DNA of 64,000 nucleotides from an uncultured Paracoccaceae bacterium (GTDB taxonomy: Bacteria > Pseudomonadota > Alphaproteobacteria > Rhodobacterales > Rhodobacteraceae): the NCBI GenBank assembly GCA_947503965.1, contig CANNFU010000003.1, positions 310,001-374,000 on the forward strand. Direction: 5' to 3'. Position numbers and translations under genes: made by a program. Of the stretch, positions 53,528 through 62,296 are shown one piece after another. The notes beneath the pieces are model-generated. The model made no database searches. It was not told the DNA's origin and saw only the letters and a program-made list of their open reading frames with translations. Each line of letters opens with the position of its first letter. Positions within the stretch are counted from its first letter, which is position 1.

Positions 53528-55168
53528 ATGCAAAGCGATGTGGTGATTATCGGCGGTGGGCTGGCGGGGCTGGTTGCCGCCCATGAACTGCTTGAACGCG
53601 GCAAAACCGTCACGATCCTTGATCAGGAAGGACGTCAGAACCTCGGTGGGCAGGCGTTCTGGTCACTGGGCGGTCTCTTGATGATCGACACGCCTGAACA
53701 GCGCCGGATGCGCGTGCGTGATAGTCTGGCACTGGCCACGAACGACTGGATGGGGTCGGCACAGTTTGATCGCCCCGAAGATCACTGGCCGCGCGAATGG
53801 GCGCGGACCTATCTGGACTTTGCAGCCGGTGAAATGCGGTCGTGGCTGCATGGCCTCGGCATGCGCTGGTTCCCGATTGTCGGCTGGGCAGAGCGTGGGG
53901 GCAGCTTTGCCAATGGGCATGGCAATTCGATCCCGCGCTTTCATATCACATGGGGAACAGGCCCCGGTGTTCTGAAACCATTCGAGGATCGCGTGTTGCA
54001 GGCAGAGAAGACAGGCAAAGTCACCTTCGGCTTCCGCCACCGCGTCACAGGCTTCGACATCACCGGCGGCAAAGTTGCGGGCGTATCGGGCGACATCCTC
54101 GCCCCCGACGATGCGGTGCGCGGGGCTGCGACAAACCGCGATGTGATCGACAGTTTTGATATCAAGGCCGATCAGGTCATCGTCACATCGGGTGGTATCG
54201 GTGGGAATTTTGATCTGGTGCGCCGCAATTGGGATGCATCCAAATCAGGACCACTGCCCGACAAGATGGTGTCGGGTGTGCCGGAACATGTGGACGGGCT
54301 GCTGCTGGATATTCTCAAGGATGCGGGTGGTGAGCTGATCAATACCGACCGCATGTGGCACTATACCGAAGGGGTACAGAACTGGGATCCGATCTGGCCC
54401 AAACACGGCATCCGCATCCTGCCCGGCCCTTCATCCATGTGGTTCGACGCAACGGGCGACCGGCTGCCCGCACCCTGCCTGCCCGGTTTTGATACCATGT
54501 CGACACTGCACGAGATTTGCAGGCGCGGGTATGACCACACGTGGTTCGTGCTGACCCAGAAAATAATTGAAAAGGAATTCGCGCTGTCCGGCTCTGAACA
54601 GAACCCCGACCTGACGGGGGGTGAGTGGCGCGGTGTGCTCAAGGAGCGTCTTGGCAAAGGTGCTACCGCGGCGGTCGAGGCGTTCAAGGAGAAGGGCGAG
54701 GATTTCGTTGTCGCCAATGATTTCGACACGCTGGTTGCGGGAATGAACCAGCTGGGTGGCAACCTGATTGATCCCGCAAAACTGCGCGCGCAGATCGAGG
54801 CGCGCGATGCGCAGATCGACAATCCGTTCACCAAGGATGTGCAGATTTCGGCGATCCACACAGCGCGGAACTATCTGGGCGACAAACTGATCCGCACAGC
54901 CAAACCGCACAAGATTCTCGATAAATCCAAAGGTCCGCTGATCGCCGTCAAACTGCATGTGGTCACTCGCAAGACCTTGGGGGGTATTCACACCGATCTT
55001 GACGGACGGGTCTTTGCGCCGGGCGGCAAGACGATCGATGGGCTTTATGCCGCGGGCGAGGCGGCCGGTTTCGGCGGCGGCGGCTATCACGGCAACAACG
55101 CCTTGGAAGGCACGTTTCTGGGTGGTTGTATCCATTCGGGGCGGCGCGTGGGTCGGGCTGCAGGGTGA
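53528..55168 (+). CDS. FAD-dependent dehydrogenase (fumarate reductase / ketosteroid dehydrogenase-like)
   Basis: A 546-residue flavoprotein. The N-terminal dinucleotide loop is VVIIGGGLAGLVAAHELLERG, with DQEGRQNLGGQAFWSLGG next. The FAD C-terminal loop is LYAAGEAAGFGGGGYHGNNALEGTFLGGC. The group is the FAD-binding dehydrogenases related to 3-ketosteroid dehydrogenase and fumarate reductase; no substrate can be given. The ATG at 53528 follows GGGAGGA. The stop overlaps the GTG of the PanE-like gene, so the two are coupled. Confidence 0.88.
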   Translation: MQSDVVIIGGGLAGLVAAHELLERGKTVTILDQEGRQNLGGQAFWSLGGLLMIDTPEQRRMRVRDSLALATNDWMGSAQFDRPEDHWPREWARTYLDFAAGEMRSWLHGLGMRWFPIVGWAERGGSFANGHGNSIPRFHITWGTGPGVLKPFEDRVLQAEKTGKVTFGFRHRVTGFDITGGKVAGVSGDILAPDDAVRGAATNRDVIDSFDIKADQVIVTSGGIGGNFDLVRRNWDASKSGPLPDKMVSGVPEHVDGLLLDILKDAGGELINTDRMWHYTEGVQNWDPIWPKHGIRILPGPSSMWFDATGDRLPAPCLPGFDTMSTLHEICRRGYDHTWFVLTQKIIEKEFALSGSEQNPDLTGGEWRGVLKERLGKGATAAVEAFKEKGEDFVVANDFDTLVAGMNQLGGNLIDPAKLRAQIEARDAQIDNPFTKDVQISAIHTARNYLGDKLIRTAKPHKILDKSKGPLIAVKLHVVTRKTLGGIHTDLDGRVFAPGGKTIDGLYAAGEAAGFGGGGYHGNNALEGTFLGGCIHSGRRVGRAAG

Positions 55169-56142
55169 TCACCGTTCTGGGGGCCGGGTCGATTGGCTGC
55201 TACGTGGGCGGGATGCTTGCGGCGGTTGGCAACCCTGTCACGCTGATCGGGCGTCCGGGGATGACCGCGGCACTGGCGCATGGGCTGACCGTCAGCGCCA
55301 TGGAGGGGCGGGTGTTGCACGCGAAACCTGTTGCCACCGCCGCCCACGATGCACTGGCTGACGCCACCACTGTCCTGCTATGCGTCAAATCTGCAGATAC
55401 GCGCGAAGCGGCGCAGATCATCAAGACGCACGCACCGGACGCCGCGCAAGTGATCAGCCTGCAAAACGGGCTGAGCAATCCGGACATCCTGCGCACCGTT
55501 CTGGGTGCGGATCGGGTAACGGCTGGAATGGTCGGGTTTAACGTGATCCGTAATGGCGATGCCGACTTCGCACAGACAACGGATGGAGAGATCATCCTCG
55601 ACCCATCGGGCTGGGGATTTGCAGAGCTATTTGCGGCCACACCCATCAAAGCACTTACCCATGACAATATGGATGGGGTGCAATGGTCCAAGTTACTGAT
55701 GAACCTCAATAACGCGCTGAATGCGCTATCCGGTCTGGGGCTGCGCGCGCAACTGGAGGATCGGAACTTGCGGCGGGTTCTTGCGGCCTGCATTGCCGAA
55801 GGTCTGCTGGTGGCACAGGCCGAAAATGTGCGGCTTGAGAAGCTGGGCAAGGTCCACCCGCGCCTGCTGCCCATGTTGCTGCGTTTGCCGGATTTTGTCT
55901 TCCTGCGCATCGCGCAATCCATGTTGCGGATCAGCCCGACCGCGCGGTCATCAATGGCCGATGACTATGCGCTGCACCGCGGACCCGAGGTGGATTGGCT
56001 GAACGGGTATATCGTGGAACAGGCGCAAACACATGGGTTGCAGGCACCAGTCAACGCGCGGGTCGTTCAGACCGTCAAGCGGGTTTTCGCAGATACAAAC
56101 CGCCCGCCACTTTGTCTTTCTGCACGGAATTTGCTGCAATAA
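55165..56142 (+). CDS. 2-dehydropantoate 2-reductase family protein (PanE/ApbA-like)
   Basis: A 325-residue NADP-dependent reductase. GAGSIGCYVGG is the nucleotide loop, followed by CVKSADT and SLQNGLSN. The catalytic lysine and binding Asn lie in QWSKLLMNLNNAL. The start is taken as GTG 55165, which overlaps the preceding stop (GTGA). True PanE makes pantoate for CoA, but coupling to an FAD dehydrogenase suggests a paralogue acting on another 2-oxoacid. Confidence 0.85.
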   Translation: MITVLGAGSIGCYVGGMLAAVGNPVTLIGRPGMTAALAHGLTVSAMEGRVLHAKPVATAAHDALADATTVLLCVKSADTREAAQIIKTHAPDAAQVISLQNGLSNPDILRTVLGADRVTAGMVGFNVIRNGDADFAQTTDGEIILDPSGWGFAELFAATPIKALTHDNMDGVQWSKLLMNLNNALNALSGLGLRAQLEDRNLRRVLAACIAEGLLVAQAENVRLEKLGKVHPRLLPMLLRLPDFVFLRIAQSMLRISPTARSSMADDYALHRGPEVDWLNGYIVEQAQTHGLQAPVNARVVQTVKRVFADTNRPPLCLSARNLLQ

Positions 56143-56262
56143 ATTCACAAACGATTCCTGAATTTTTCCGCCTTTGTGAGAAAAGGCACATTCGTCAAAG
56201 GGCTTTATTCGTAAACCTGACAGTGGAACGTTACCCGCCGTAATCAGTCAGGACACCAACAC

Positions 56263-57243
56263 ATGTTTGCATTTTCGCCTGCCATCCCATCCCGGAACGA
56301 TCTGGACTGGTGCTGGTACCTGCGCAGGCAGGGGAAAGCTGGTGAAGTGCTGGAACGTATTCTGCATGATATCGGTGTCATGCATCCCGGTGGCTGGGCT
56401 GAATGGGCGCCAAGCACGCTGACTGATACAGGCGCGCCATTGACGCTGACCTTCAAAAGAGGTGATGCCGCGCTGGAAGTGACGACCGAGGTCGCCGACC
56501 CGGCAAGCGATCCGACAAATCGTGTGAATGATGTATGCAAAATCATGCAGGATCTGGGGGCCGATCTGCCCTCAGCCGCACTGCGCGATGTCATCAGCGC
56601 GGCACAGGGTGATGTGCAATTGCGCTACGGGGCGCGTTTGGGGCTGCGTCATGACGGAACCAATCTTGATGTGATCCTATATGCTGAATTGCCAGCCGCG
56701 GCGTGTGACCTGCTCGGGTTAATGTCAACGGCGCCGGTCAAACCCGTCCTGAATGATATCGGTGACAGCGCAAAAACTACCATGCTTGCATTCAATGCCA
56801 CGACCAAAGATGTCACGATTTACTGGGTGGTCGAAGGTGCAAACCGCACGATCCTTCCCAAGTTGGCGGCTCCGGCTGCGGTGTCTCATGATACGCTGTC
56901 CCGAGCGATAGATCAGATGGCGACCGCTGAATCAGGGCCGGAGCTGCCAACGCGAAAACTGGGTTTCAGCTATACCGCAAGAGATGACGATGCGGCACCA
57001 GAGCTTACGCTTTACTTCTCGGCCAAGCACATGCTTGGCGATGACGCAGAGGTCGAACAGCGTGTGCGTGCCTATGCCATCGATCCAATTAACGCCTACA
57101 CGCACCTGATGGATATCCAGGCCGAAGCGCCTGCCGGACGTGCCCGCCACAGTTTGGTGAGCATGACCGCCCATCAAAATGCGGAACCGACACTCGCCAT
57201 CAGCGTTGCCGCACCGTGGCATAGCCCGTTCGAGTCAATGTAG
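56263..57243 (+). CDS. Uncharacterised protein with ABBA prenyltransferase-like strand repeats
   Basis: A 326-residue soluble protein that I cannot place firmly. Three similar two-strand units are visible: RLGLRHDGTNLDVILYAEL around residue 127, TTMLAFNATTKDVTIYWVV around 170, and KLGFSYTARDD followed by ELTLYFSAK around 225-250. Repeats of this type, ending in a tyrosine strand, are typical of the DMATS/ABBA aromatic prenyltransferase barrel, and the third unit resembles the closing segment of those enzymes. The fold assignment is inference from pattern only. The ATG at 56263 is preceded by AGGA. It lies between the PanE-like and Crp genes without tight linkage. Confidence 0.6.
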   Translation: MFAFSPAIPSRNDLDWCWYLRRQGKAGEVLERILHDIGVMHPGGWAEWAPSTLTDTGAPLTLTFKRGDAALEVTTEVADPASDPTNRVNDVCKIMQDLGADLPSAALRDVISAAQGDVQLRYGARLGLRHDGTNLDVILYAELPAAACDLLGLMSTAPVKPVLNDIGDSAKTTMLAFNATTKDVTIYWVVEGANRTILPKLAAPAAVSHDTLSRAIDQMATAESGPELPTRKLGFSYTARDDDAAPELTLYFSAKHMLGDDAEVEQRVRAYAIDPINAYTHLMDIQAEAPAGRARHSLVSMTAHQNAEPTLAISVAAPWHSPFESM

Positions 57244-57356
57244 GCGAAGGACATATCCAAGCCCCGGACGCCTGACAATTCGATCTGGCGACCAATTACT
57301 GGCTTGGAAGCTGCGGAAAGTGGCCTATAGTCGCTCCTTGTGAAGGGGAGCGCCCG

Positions 57357-57437
57357 ATGAGTCTGTCTGCATCAAATGTAATCAAAACAAGATATGGGTG
57401 CTGTCTTGTGCTATTCCGTCGGACGGATTGCACATGA
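57357..57437 (+). CDS. Leader ORF of 26 codons overlapping the Crp/Fnr start
   Basis: An ATG behind AAGGGGAG (seven-base spacing) opens a frame beginning MSLSASNVIKTRYGCC whose TGA overlaps the ATG of the next gene (ATGA). The peptide contains three cysteines. Its strong ribosome site and overlap suggest that its translation sets expression of the regulator downstream. Not described as far as I know; coding is inferred. Confidence 0.45.
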   Translation: MSLSASNVIKTRYGCCLVLFRRTDCT

Positions 57438-58150
57438 ATGTCGAACAGCTATTGGGTTACAATCTCCCGTTGTTCGAAGGGCTGACGCCTGCGGATCTTG
57501 ATAAATTTGACCTCGGGGTCACCGAACAGACGTTGCGGCCCTGGCAAACGATCTTTGATCAGGAAGACGACTCTTTCGATCTGTATTTCCTGCTTTCGGG
57601 TGCCTTGCTGGCCGTGTTTTGGACCAGCGAAGGACGCGAGATCGTGTTTTCCCGCTTTCAGATTGGCGCCTATTTTGGCGAGTTGGCCGCATTTGACGGC
57701 ACACCGCGCTCTTTAGCTGTTGTCGCCAAAACCGATGCCAAGGTGCTTGTCATGAAACGGCAAAGCTTTCTGCAACTGTTCAATGAAGTTCCGCTGATCC
57801 GTGATCGTATCTCGCGCGAACTTGTCGCGCGTATTCGTTCACTGACGCGGCGGAATATGGAAATGACAACACTGACGGTCGAACAACGGGTGGGCACCTA
57901 TCTTCTGCGACTGGCGGCAGAGCATGGCAGACTGGCTGCAGGTGCGGTTATCGAAAACGCCCCGACCCATGCGGAAATCGCCGGCTCCATCGGCGCAAAT
58001 CGTGAAATGGTCAGTCGCTCCATCAGCAAGTTGGCCAAACGGGGTATCATCAAATCCGCGCGTCAGCGCATCGAAATCTGTAACCCCGCCGAACTTTCTG
58101 ACGATTTGGGTGATATTGTCTCAAAACCCTATGACTTTGCCAAAACCTAG
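57434..58150 (+). CDS. Crp/Fnr family transcriptional regulator
   Basis: A 238-residue regulator. The cyclic-nucleotide-binding-like barrel covers residues 10-125 (FGELAAFDGTPRSLAVVA is the phosphate-binding cassette region). A dimer helix follows, and a C-terminal HTH_CRP has APTHAEIAGSIGANREMVSRSISKLAKRGII. Fnr-type cysteines are absent. An Arg-Ser pair in the cassette is compatible with cAMP. The chosen start at 57434 is the conserved family N-terminus and overlaps the leader ORF. Downstream is a small ORF and an AT-rich inverted repeat. Confidence 0.92.
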   Translation: MNVEQLLGYNLPLFEGLTPADLDKFDLGVTEQTLRPWQTIFDQEDDSFDLYFLLSGALLAVFWTSEGREIVFSRFQIGAYFGELAAFDGTPRSLAVVAKTDAKVLVMKRQSFLQLFNEVPLIRDRISRELVARIRSLTRRNMEMTTLTVEQRVGTYLLRLAAEHGRLAAGAVIENAPTHAEIAGSIGANREMVSRSISKLAKRGIIKSARQRIEICNPAELSDDLGDIVSKPYDFAKT

Positions 58151-58162
58151 CCGCAATTCGAA

Positions 58163-58186
58163 CTTATAATTAAACAATATTATAAG
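58163..58186. repeat. AT-rich inverted repeat
   Basis: CTTATAAT and ATTATAAG are eight-base perfect arms around an eight-base spacer, 12 bases after the Crp/Fnr stop and 15 bases before a small ORF. There is no GC clamp or T-run, so an operator or promoter element is more likely than a terminator. Confidence 0.45.
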
Positions 58187-58201
58187 ACTTCGAGCAGAAA
58201 A

Positions 58202-58288
58202 ATGAAAATAATCAGTATTTTAGGTGCCGAGGCAAGCCTGATGCTCATGGCGGGATTTGTCGGCGTCATCAGCCTGGTTCTGGGGTGA
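58202..58288 (+). CDS. Single-helix small membrane peptide, 28 residues
   Basis: A short frame encodes MKIISILGAEASLMLMAGF followed by VGVISLVLG and TGA, one continuous hydrophobic segment suitable for a membrane helix. The ribosome site is weak (GAGC). It lies in the 331-base gap between the Crp/Fnr and TraB/GumN genes; I see nothing else convincing there. Coding status is an inference. Confidence 0.35.
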   Translation: MKIISILGAEASLMLMAGFVGVISLVLG

Positions 58289-58481
58289 AATACGGCCAAA
58301 TTTTGGCGACGCCGACACCTCTGACACGTTGCAATCGGTTGGGTTGGTCCGTTGGCATCACATGCGAATGGCGGTGACGCGCCTGATGACGCATGGCGCG
58401 GCCTGCAAACTGTGGGTTATGATTGATCAAGGGTCGTATTCGTTTAGATAAACGACAAAGCATCAAGCCAAAGGATTTTCC

Positions 58482-59474
58482 ATGCCACTGCGTCCTATCG
58501 CGTTTGCCATTCTGACCTGCCTCGGCTTTCCTGCCGTGGCACAATGTGTCGGGGCAAGCTATCTTGACCAGCTTGACGCAAATAGGCAGGCCGAACTGGC
58601 CGCAACCGCCGACGCAATGCCGTTTAGCAAAGGCACGCTTTGGACAGCGACGCGCGGCGACGATACGATCACCGTGATCGGCACGGTGCATATCTACGAC
58701 CCCCGGCTGGAACCGATCTATGACAAGATCAGCGATGAAGTCGCGGCCGCCGATCTTGTCTTGCTGGAGGCAACGCCAAAGGAAGAGGCTGAACTGCAAG
58801 AGATGATCGTGACAGACCCCGATCTGCTGTTCATCACCGAAGGTCCGACTTTGCCAGCGATCCTTGATGAGGACACATGGGCGCTGATCGTCGCGGCCGC
58901 CACGGATCGGGGGATCCCCGGCTTTATGGCCGCCAAAATGCAACCCTGGTATCTGTCACTGATCCTGTCGATCCCTCCTTGCGCGACCCAGGATATGTTG
59001 GCCGGTGATCTGGGGCTGGATCACATGATCAGCGAAGGGGCAGCTATCGCGGGCGTTCCGATGCAGGCGCTGGAACCCGTAACAACCCTGTTTGATCTGT
59101 TCCAGGACAGCCCGATTGAGGAACAGATTGACATGCTGATGGTCAATCTCTCCAGCCCGGAAATCCAGCAACAGATGTTTGTGGCGATGCTGGACAGTTA
59201 CTTTGCGCAGGACGTGGGAACCTTGTGGGAAATGTCCCGCATTTCCATGACGGAACTGCCTGGCGTTGACGAAGCAACAGCGACCGAGATGTTCAACCAG
59301 ATCGAGGAGTCCCTGCTGATCAAACGCAACTGGAACTGGATGCCTGTCATTGCCGAGGCCGTGGCAGAACATGACGATCTGGTCGTGGCTGTCGGGGCGG
59401 CGCATCTGATTGGGTCAGAAGGGATCCTTCAATTCCTGCAGGATGACGGCTGGACCCTGACCCGGATGGAATAG
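58482..59474 (+). CDS. TraB/GumN family protein
   Basis: A 330-residue exported protein. The signal peptide is residues 1-20 (PAVAQC). GTVHIYDPRLEPI near residue 65 and VAVGAAHLIGSEGI near the C-terminus are the paired TraB/GumN motifs, placing conserved His residues in a putative metal-binding site. Members are thought to be related to Tiki-type metalloproteases, but bacterial function is not established. Confidence 0.88.
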   Translation: MPLRPIAFAILTCLGFPAVAQCVGASYLDQLDANRQAELAATADAMPFSKGTLWTATRGDDTITVIGTVHIYDPRLEPIYDKISDEVAAADLVLLEATPKEEAELQEMIVTDPDLLFITEGPTLPAILDEDTWALIVAAATDRGIPGFMAAKMQPWYLSLILSIPPCATQDMLAGDLGLDHMISEGAAIAGVPMQALEPVTTLFDLFQDSPIEEQIDMLMVNLSSPEIQQQMFVAMLDSYFAQDVGTLWEMSRISMTELPGVDEATATEMFNQIEESLLIKRNWNWMPVIAEAVAEHDDLVVAVGAAHLIGSEGILQFLQDDGWTLTRME

Positions 59475-59564
59475 GTCGGCGGCTTATTGAATACGTAAGG
59501 TGGGTCTGGCGGATGTCTGGACTGAGCCCAAATTCACCGGTCTCAAAACGAACCGTAGAACACT

Positions 59565-59990
59565 TCATTTCCCTTCAGAGTTCGAAAAATATCTGTTGAG
59601 ATGTTCGCCAAACTCTCGAATAGCGGCCGACATCCCAGTTGCAAACATCAGCACACCGACACAGAAAGTTAGCTGAAAAATAATGCCCGCCAAGGTTGGT
59701 AGACCATTGTCGAAATACACAGCCCGTGGTGTATCAATGTCTGCCTGCGCAATGTAGAGGAACAGGAAGTTGAACAGTGCGGCTGCCACTAATGCTTTGA
59801 AAAATCTGGCGTTTAGACCTGCCATTATAGGAAGGATCAAAGCGGCTAGAAAAAGAGCCACATAAAAGAGGAAGATTGGCCAACCCCCAGCATAGTAAGG
59901 GTACATCATTCCAGATAGGCCATAGGTGAACACGACAAGACCGAAAGCTGAAGCCATCAAGAGCATTAAAAAATGAATAGGTGAGCGCAT
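59565..59990 (-). CDS. Small integral membrane protein, unidentified
   Basis: A 141-residue protein with four predicted membrane helices (about 7-30, 38-60, 64-85, 100-123) and a short charged C-terminus. AAGG lies eight bases before ATG 59990. Composition is slightly AT-richer than the surroundings. Function unknown. Confidence 0.75.
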   Translation of the reverse strand: MRSPIHFLMLLMASAFGLVVFTYGLSGMMYPYYAGGWPIFLFYVALFLAALILPIMAGLNARFFKALVAAALFNFLFLYIAQADIDTPRAVYFDNGLPTLAGIIFQLTFCVGVLMFATGMSAAIREFGEHLNRYFSNSEGK

Positions 59991-60091
59991 AAGCTCAACC
60001 TTACCCTAATAACATTGCACATCAAGCGTTTAGGCACCCTCGGCTTCGGTCAAACGGCAGCTTCGTCCGCAAACCACCAACCACAAACACC

Positions 60092-60745
60092 CTACGCATC
60101 CCCATAATCCGTTATCCCCTGACGTCCGGCATCTGTCAGATCATACACCCCGCGTGACACGCGCACGAACCAGCCGTAGTGATCCGCCGCCATGATCCGC
60201 GTGGCATCCGGCACCTCGGCCCATGCCTTGACCGTCGCCCCTTGCGATGGCCCGTGTACCGCCAGAAACCGCGCGCAGCGCAGCGCGTCCTGCCGATATC
60301 CTGTGACAATCCCATGCCGTGTGGCACCGCCTGCGTTCGGATCGCCCTGCAACCGGTCAAAGGCACGCAACAGCCGTGTTGTTTTCTTCCTGGATTTGCG
60401 CGGCGCATAGGGGCCGGGATCTGCCAGCACCTCGACATGTCCGTCGCGCAGGCGGACCGTCATCACGCCCAGCCCGACCCGGCGCGCCAGCTTCACATTC
60501 GCCTTCAGCGCCTTGTTCTTGCCCCCGGCCGGGACGGCCACATAGACCTGATCGGTGATTGCCAGCCGGTCAATGCCCTGGTGGAACAGTGAAAGCGAAA
60601 AGCCCAGCTTCAGCTCGACAATCACCGGCGGTTCATCCCGCCGTCGCGCAACTACGTCAGCCGCCCCGACCTCGCCCTTTACCTGATATCCCTGCCGTTG
60701 CAGGTAGGCTTTGATGGGGGGATATAGATCAGCCTCTTTCGGCAT
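60092..60745 (-). CDS. DUF2161 family protein, PD-(D/E)XK nuclease-type fold
   Basis: A 217-residue cytosolic protein. The nuclease-like core is near the N-terminus: GAADVVARR supplies the Asp and VIVELKLG supplies the E-x-K pair. The basic stretch APRKSRKKTTRLLRAFDRLQGDP and a C-terminal winged-helix-like end (YDLTDAGRQGI) follow. ATG 60745 is preferred. The family is common in Rhodobacterales; a nucleic-acid processing role is predicted but unproven. The 61-residue basic protein gene precedes it on the same strand by 81 bases. Confidence 0.85.
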   Translation of the reverse strand: MPKEADLYPPIKAYLQRQGYQVKGEVGAADVVARRRDEPPVIVELKLGFSLSLFHQGIDRLAITDQVYVAVPAGGKNKALKANVKLARRVGLGVMTVRLRDGHVEVLADPGPYAPRKSRKKTTRLLRAFDRLQGDPNAGGATRHGIVTGYRQDALRCARFLAVHGPSQGATVKAWAEVPDATRIMAADHYGWFVRVSRGVYDLTDAGRQGITDYGDA

Positions 60746-60826
60746 CGACGGCTCCTTTTCGCGCCAGCCAAATGCAAATTCCGGCATGGTGCAAGCCCCG
60801 CCACAAAGGGTGGCGGGGCCGCATTG

Positions 60827-61012
60827 TTACCGTCCGCCCTGTCTGCCGGGGAATTGCGGCGGGCGTTTGGTGTCCCGCCGCTGCCGGTTCAGGCCTTGCG
60901 GCAGACGCGCAGGCTGTCGGCCCAGCGGATCAGGCCGCACGGCCCTCCGGTTCTTGGTGACGGACAGGGGGTTTGGTCCCGCCTTGCGGGGTTTTGGTGT
61001 TTTACGGGGCAT
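60827..61012 (-). CDS. Small basic protein, 61 residues
   Basis: ATG 61012 lies eight bases after AAAAGG. The product starts MPRKTPKPRKAGPNPLS and stays rich in Arg, Pro and Gln to the end, with no hydrophobic segment. Such composition suits a nucleic-acid-bound protein. It precedes the DUF2161 gene on the same strand. I believe it is real but cannot name it. Confidence 0.55.
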   Translation of the reverse strand: MPRKTPKPRKAGPNPLSVTKNRRAVRPDPLGRQPARLPQGLNRQRRDTKRPPQFPGRQGGR

Positions 61013-61074
61013 GGAATGCACCTTTTGCTAAATGATCTTAGGGCCGGAACGGCCAGACGTATCGCCCATAGGCG

Positions 61075-61169
61075 TTAGCGAGACATGTCCATTGTCAGGG
61101 TGCTCCTCAAAAGGGTCTGCGGATCGGGTGGCGCGGATTATGCGTGCTGGTCCATCGTCAGGTTCCTCC
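61075..61169 (-). repeat. Two tandem ribosome-site plus micro-ORF units
   Basis: Upstream of the small basic gene, the minus strand carries two similar units 63 bases apart. Each has an SD (AGGAGGAACCTGACG / GAGGAGCACCCTGACA) directly followed by ATGGAC and a stop after five codons (61138-61155 and 61075-61092, peptides MDQHA and MDMSR). Both the ribosome sites and the spacing are repeated while the codons differ. Confidence 0.4.
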
Positions 61170-61292
61170 TTTTGGATATCACAGGCATACCATGTCGGCC
61201 CACGATCCGTCAAACCACCGCGATGGGGTGACAGGCCCCGCCGACCCTCATATATACAGGACAAATTCAGCTTTTTGGAAAGTGATCCCCTG

Positions 61293-62210
61293 ATGACAAC
61301 GCTTGTTTTTGGCCACAAATTCCCCGACACCGACAGCACCGGGTCCCCGCTGATCTGGGAATGGTTCCTGAACCATACCGGGATCACGGCAAAGGCGGCC
61401 CTGCTGGGTGATCCGAATACCGAAGCGAAATTTGTCGCCAAACGCTGGGGGTTCGATCTGCCCGCGGTGATCAAGGATGTGGAGAATGACCAATCCTGTG
61501 TGATCGTGGACACCAATAACCCCGCCGAATTGCCGGACAACATTAACAATGCCGATGTGTTGGCGATCATCGACCATCATAAGCTGGCTGGCGGGCTTGA
61601 GACGAAGAACCCGATTAACATTACCGTGCGCCCCTTGGCCTGTACGGCAACGATCATGCACCAGATGATGGGTGAACATGCCGATCACATGCCCGAAGGG
61701 GTCAAGGGTCTGATGCTGTCCTGCATTCTTTCCGACACGCTGGCGTTTCGGTCACCCACGACAACCGAGATCGACAAGGATCTGGCCGAAAAGCTCGCCA
61801 AGGACCTGAAGATCGATATCGAGAAATATGCAGGCGAGATGTTCGCCGCCAAATCTGATGTCTCCGCCTTTTCGGACGCCGAGCTTTTGCGGATGGACAG
61901 CAAGGAATACGCGGTCGATGGCAAGAAATTCCGGGTGTCCGTGCTGGAAACGACCGCCCCGAAAACCGTGCTTGACCGCAAAGCATCCCTGATGAAGGAA
62001 ATGCCGAAGGTCGCCAAAGAAGACGGCGTGGACGAGGTGCTGTTGTTCGTGGTCGATATCCTCAAGGAAGAAGCGACCATGCTGATCCCGAATGATCTGA
62101 CCAAAGGCGTGGCTGAAAAATCATTCGACGCCAAGGTCGAAGGCGACAGCGTCGTCCTGCCCGGCGTCATGAGCCGGAAGAAGCAGATTATCCCCGCGTT
62201 GAAGGTGTAA
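61293..62210 (+). CDS. ppaC: Manganese-dependent inorganic pyrophosphatase
   Basis: A 305-residue family II pyrophosphatase of the DHH superfamily. GHKFPDTDS at residues 7-15 and DHHK near residue 95 carry the manganese ligands, and SRKKQIIP at the C-terminus binds pyrophosphate. The ATG at 61293 gives the standard length; the longer upstream frame is not family-like. It hydrolyses PPi to drive biosynthesis. The HAD gene follows in the same direction. Confidence 0.95.
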   Translation: MTTLVFGHKFPDTDSTGSPLIWEWFLNHTGITAKAALLGDPNTEAKFVAKRWGFDLPAVIKDVENDQSCVIVDTNNPAELPDNINNADVLAIIDHHKLAGGLETKNPINITVRPLACTATIMHQMMGEHADHMPEGVKGLMLSCILSDTLAFRSPTTTEIDKDLAEKLAKDLKIDIEKYAGEMFAAKSDVSAFSDAELLRMDSKEYAVDGKKFRVSVLETTAPKTVLDRKASLMKEMPKVAKEDGVDEVLLFVVDILKEEATMLIPNDLTKGVAEKSFDAKVEGDSVVLPGVMSRKKQIIPALKV

Positions 62211-62234
62211 GCCCAACCGCACCCACTATACATG

Positions 62235-62255
62235 TGTACATACGCTGTATGTACA
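62235..62255. promoter_or_regulatory. Inverted repeat upstream of the HAD phosphatase
   Basis: TGTACATAC and GTATGTACA are perfect nine-base arms separated by three bases, 25 bases after the pyrophosphatase stop and 41 before the next ATG. It could be an operator or an mRNA hairpin in the 5' leader; there is no T-run. Confidence 0.5.
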
Positions 62256-62296
62256 GGTTCTGTACGCAGTCTTGCTGCCTTCATAAAGGTTACCAT

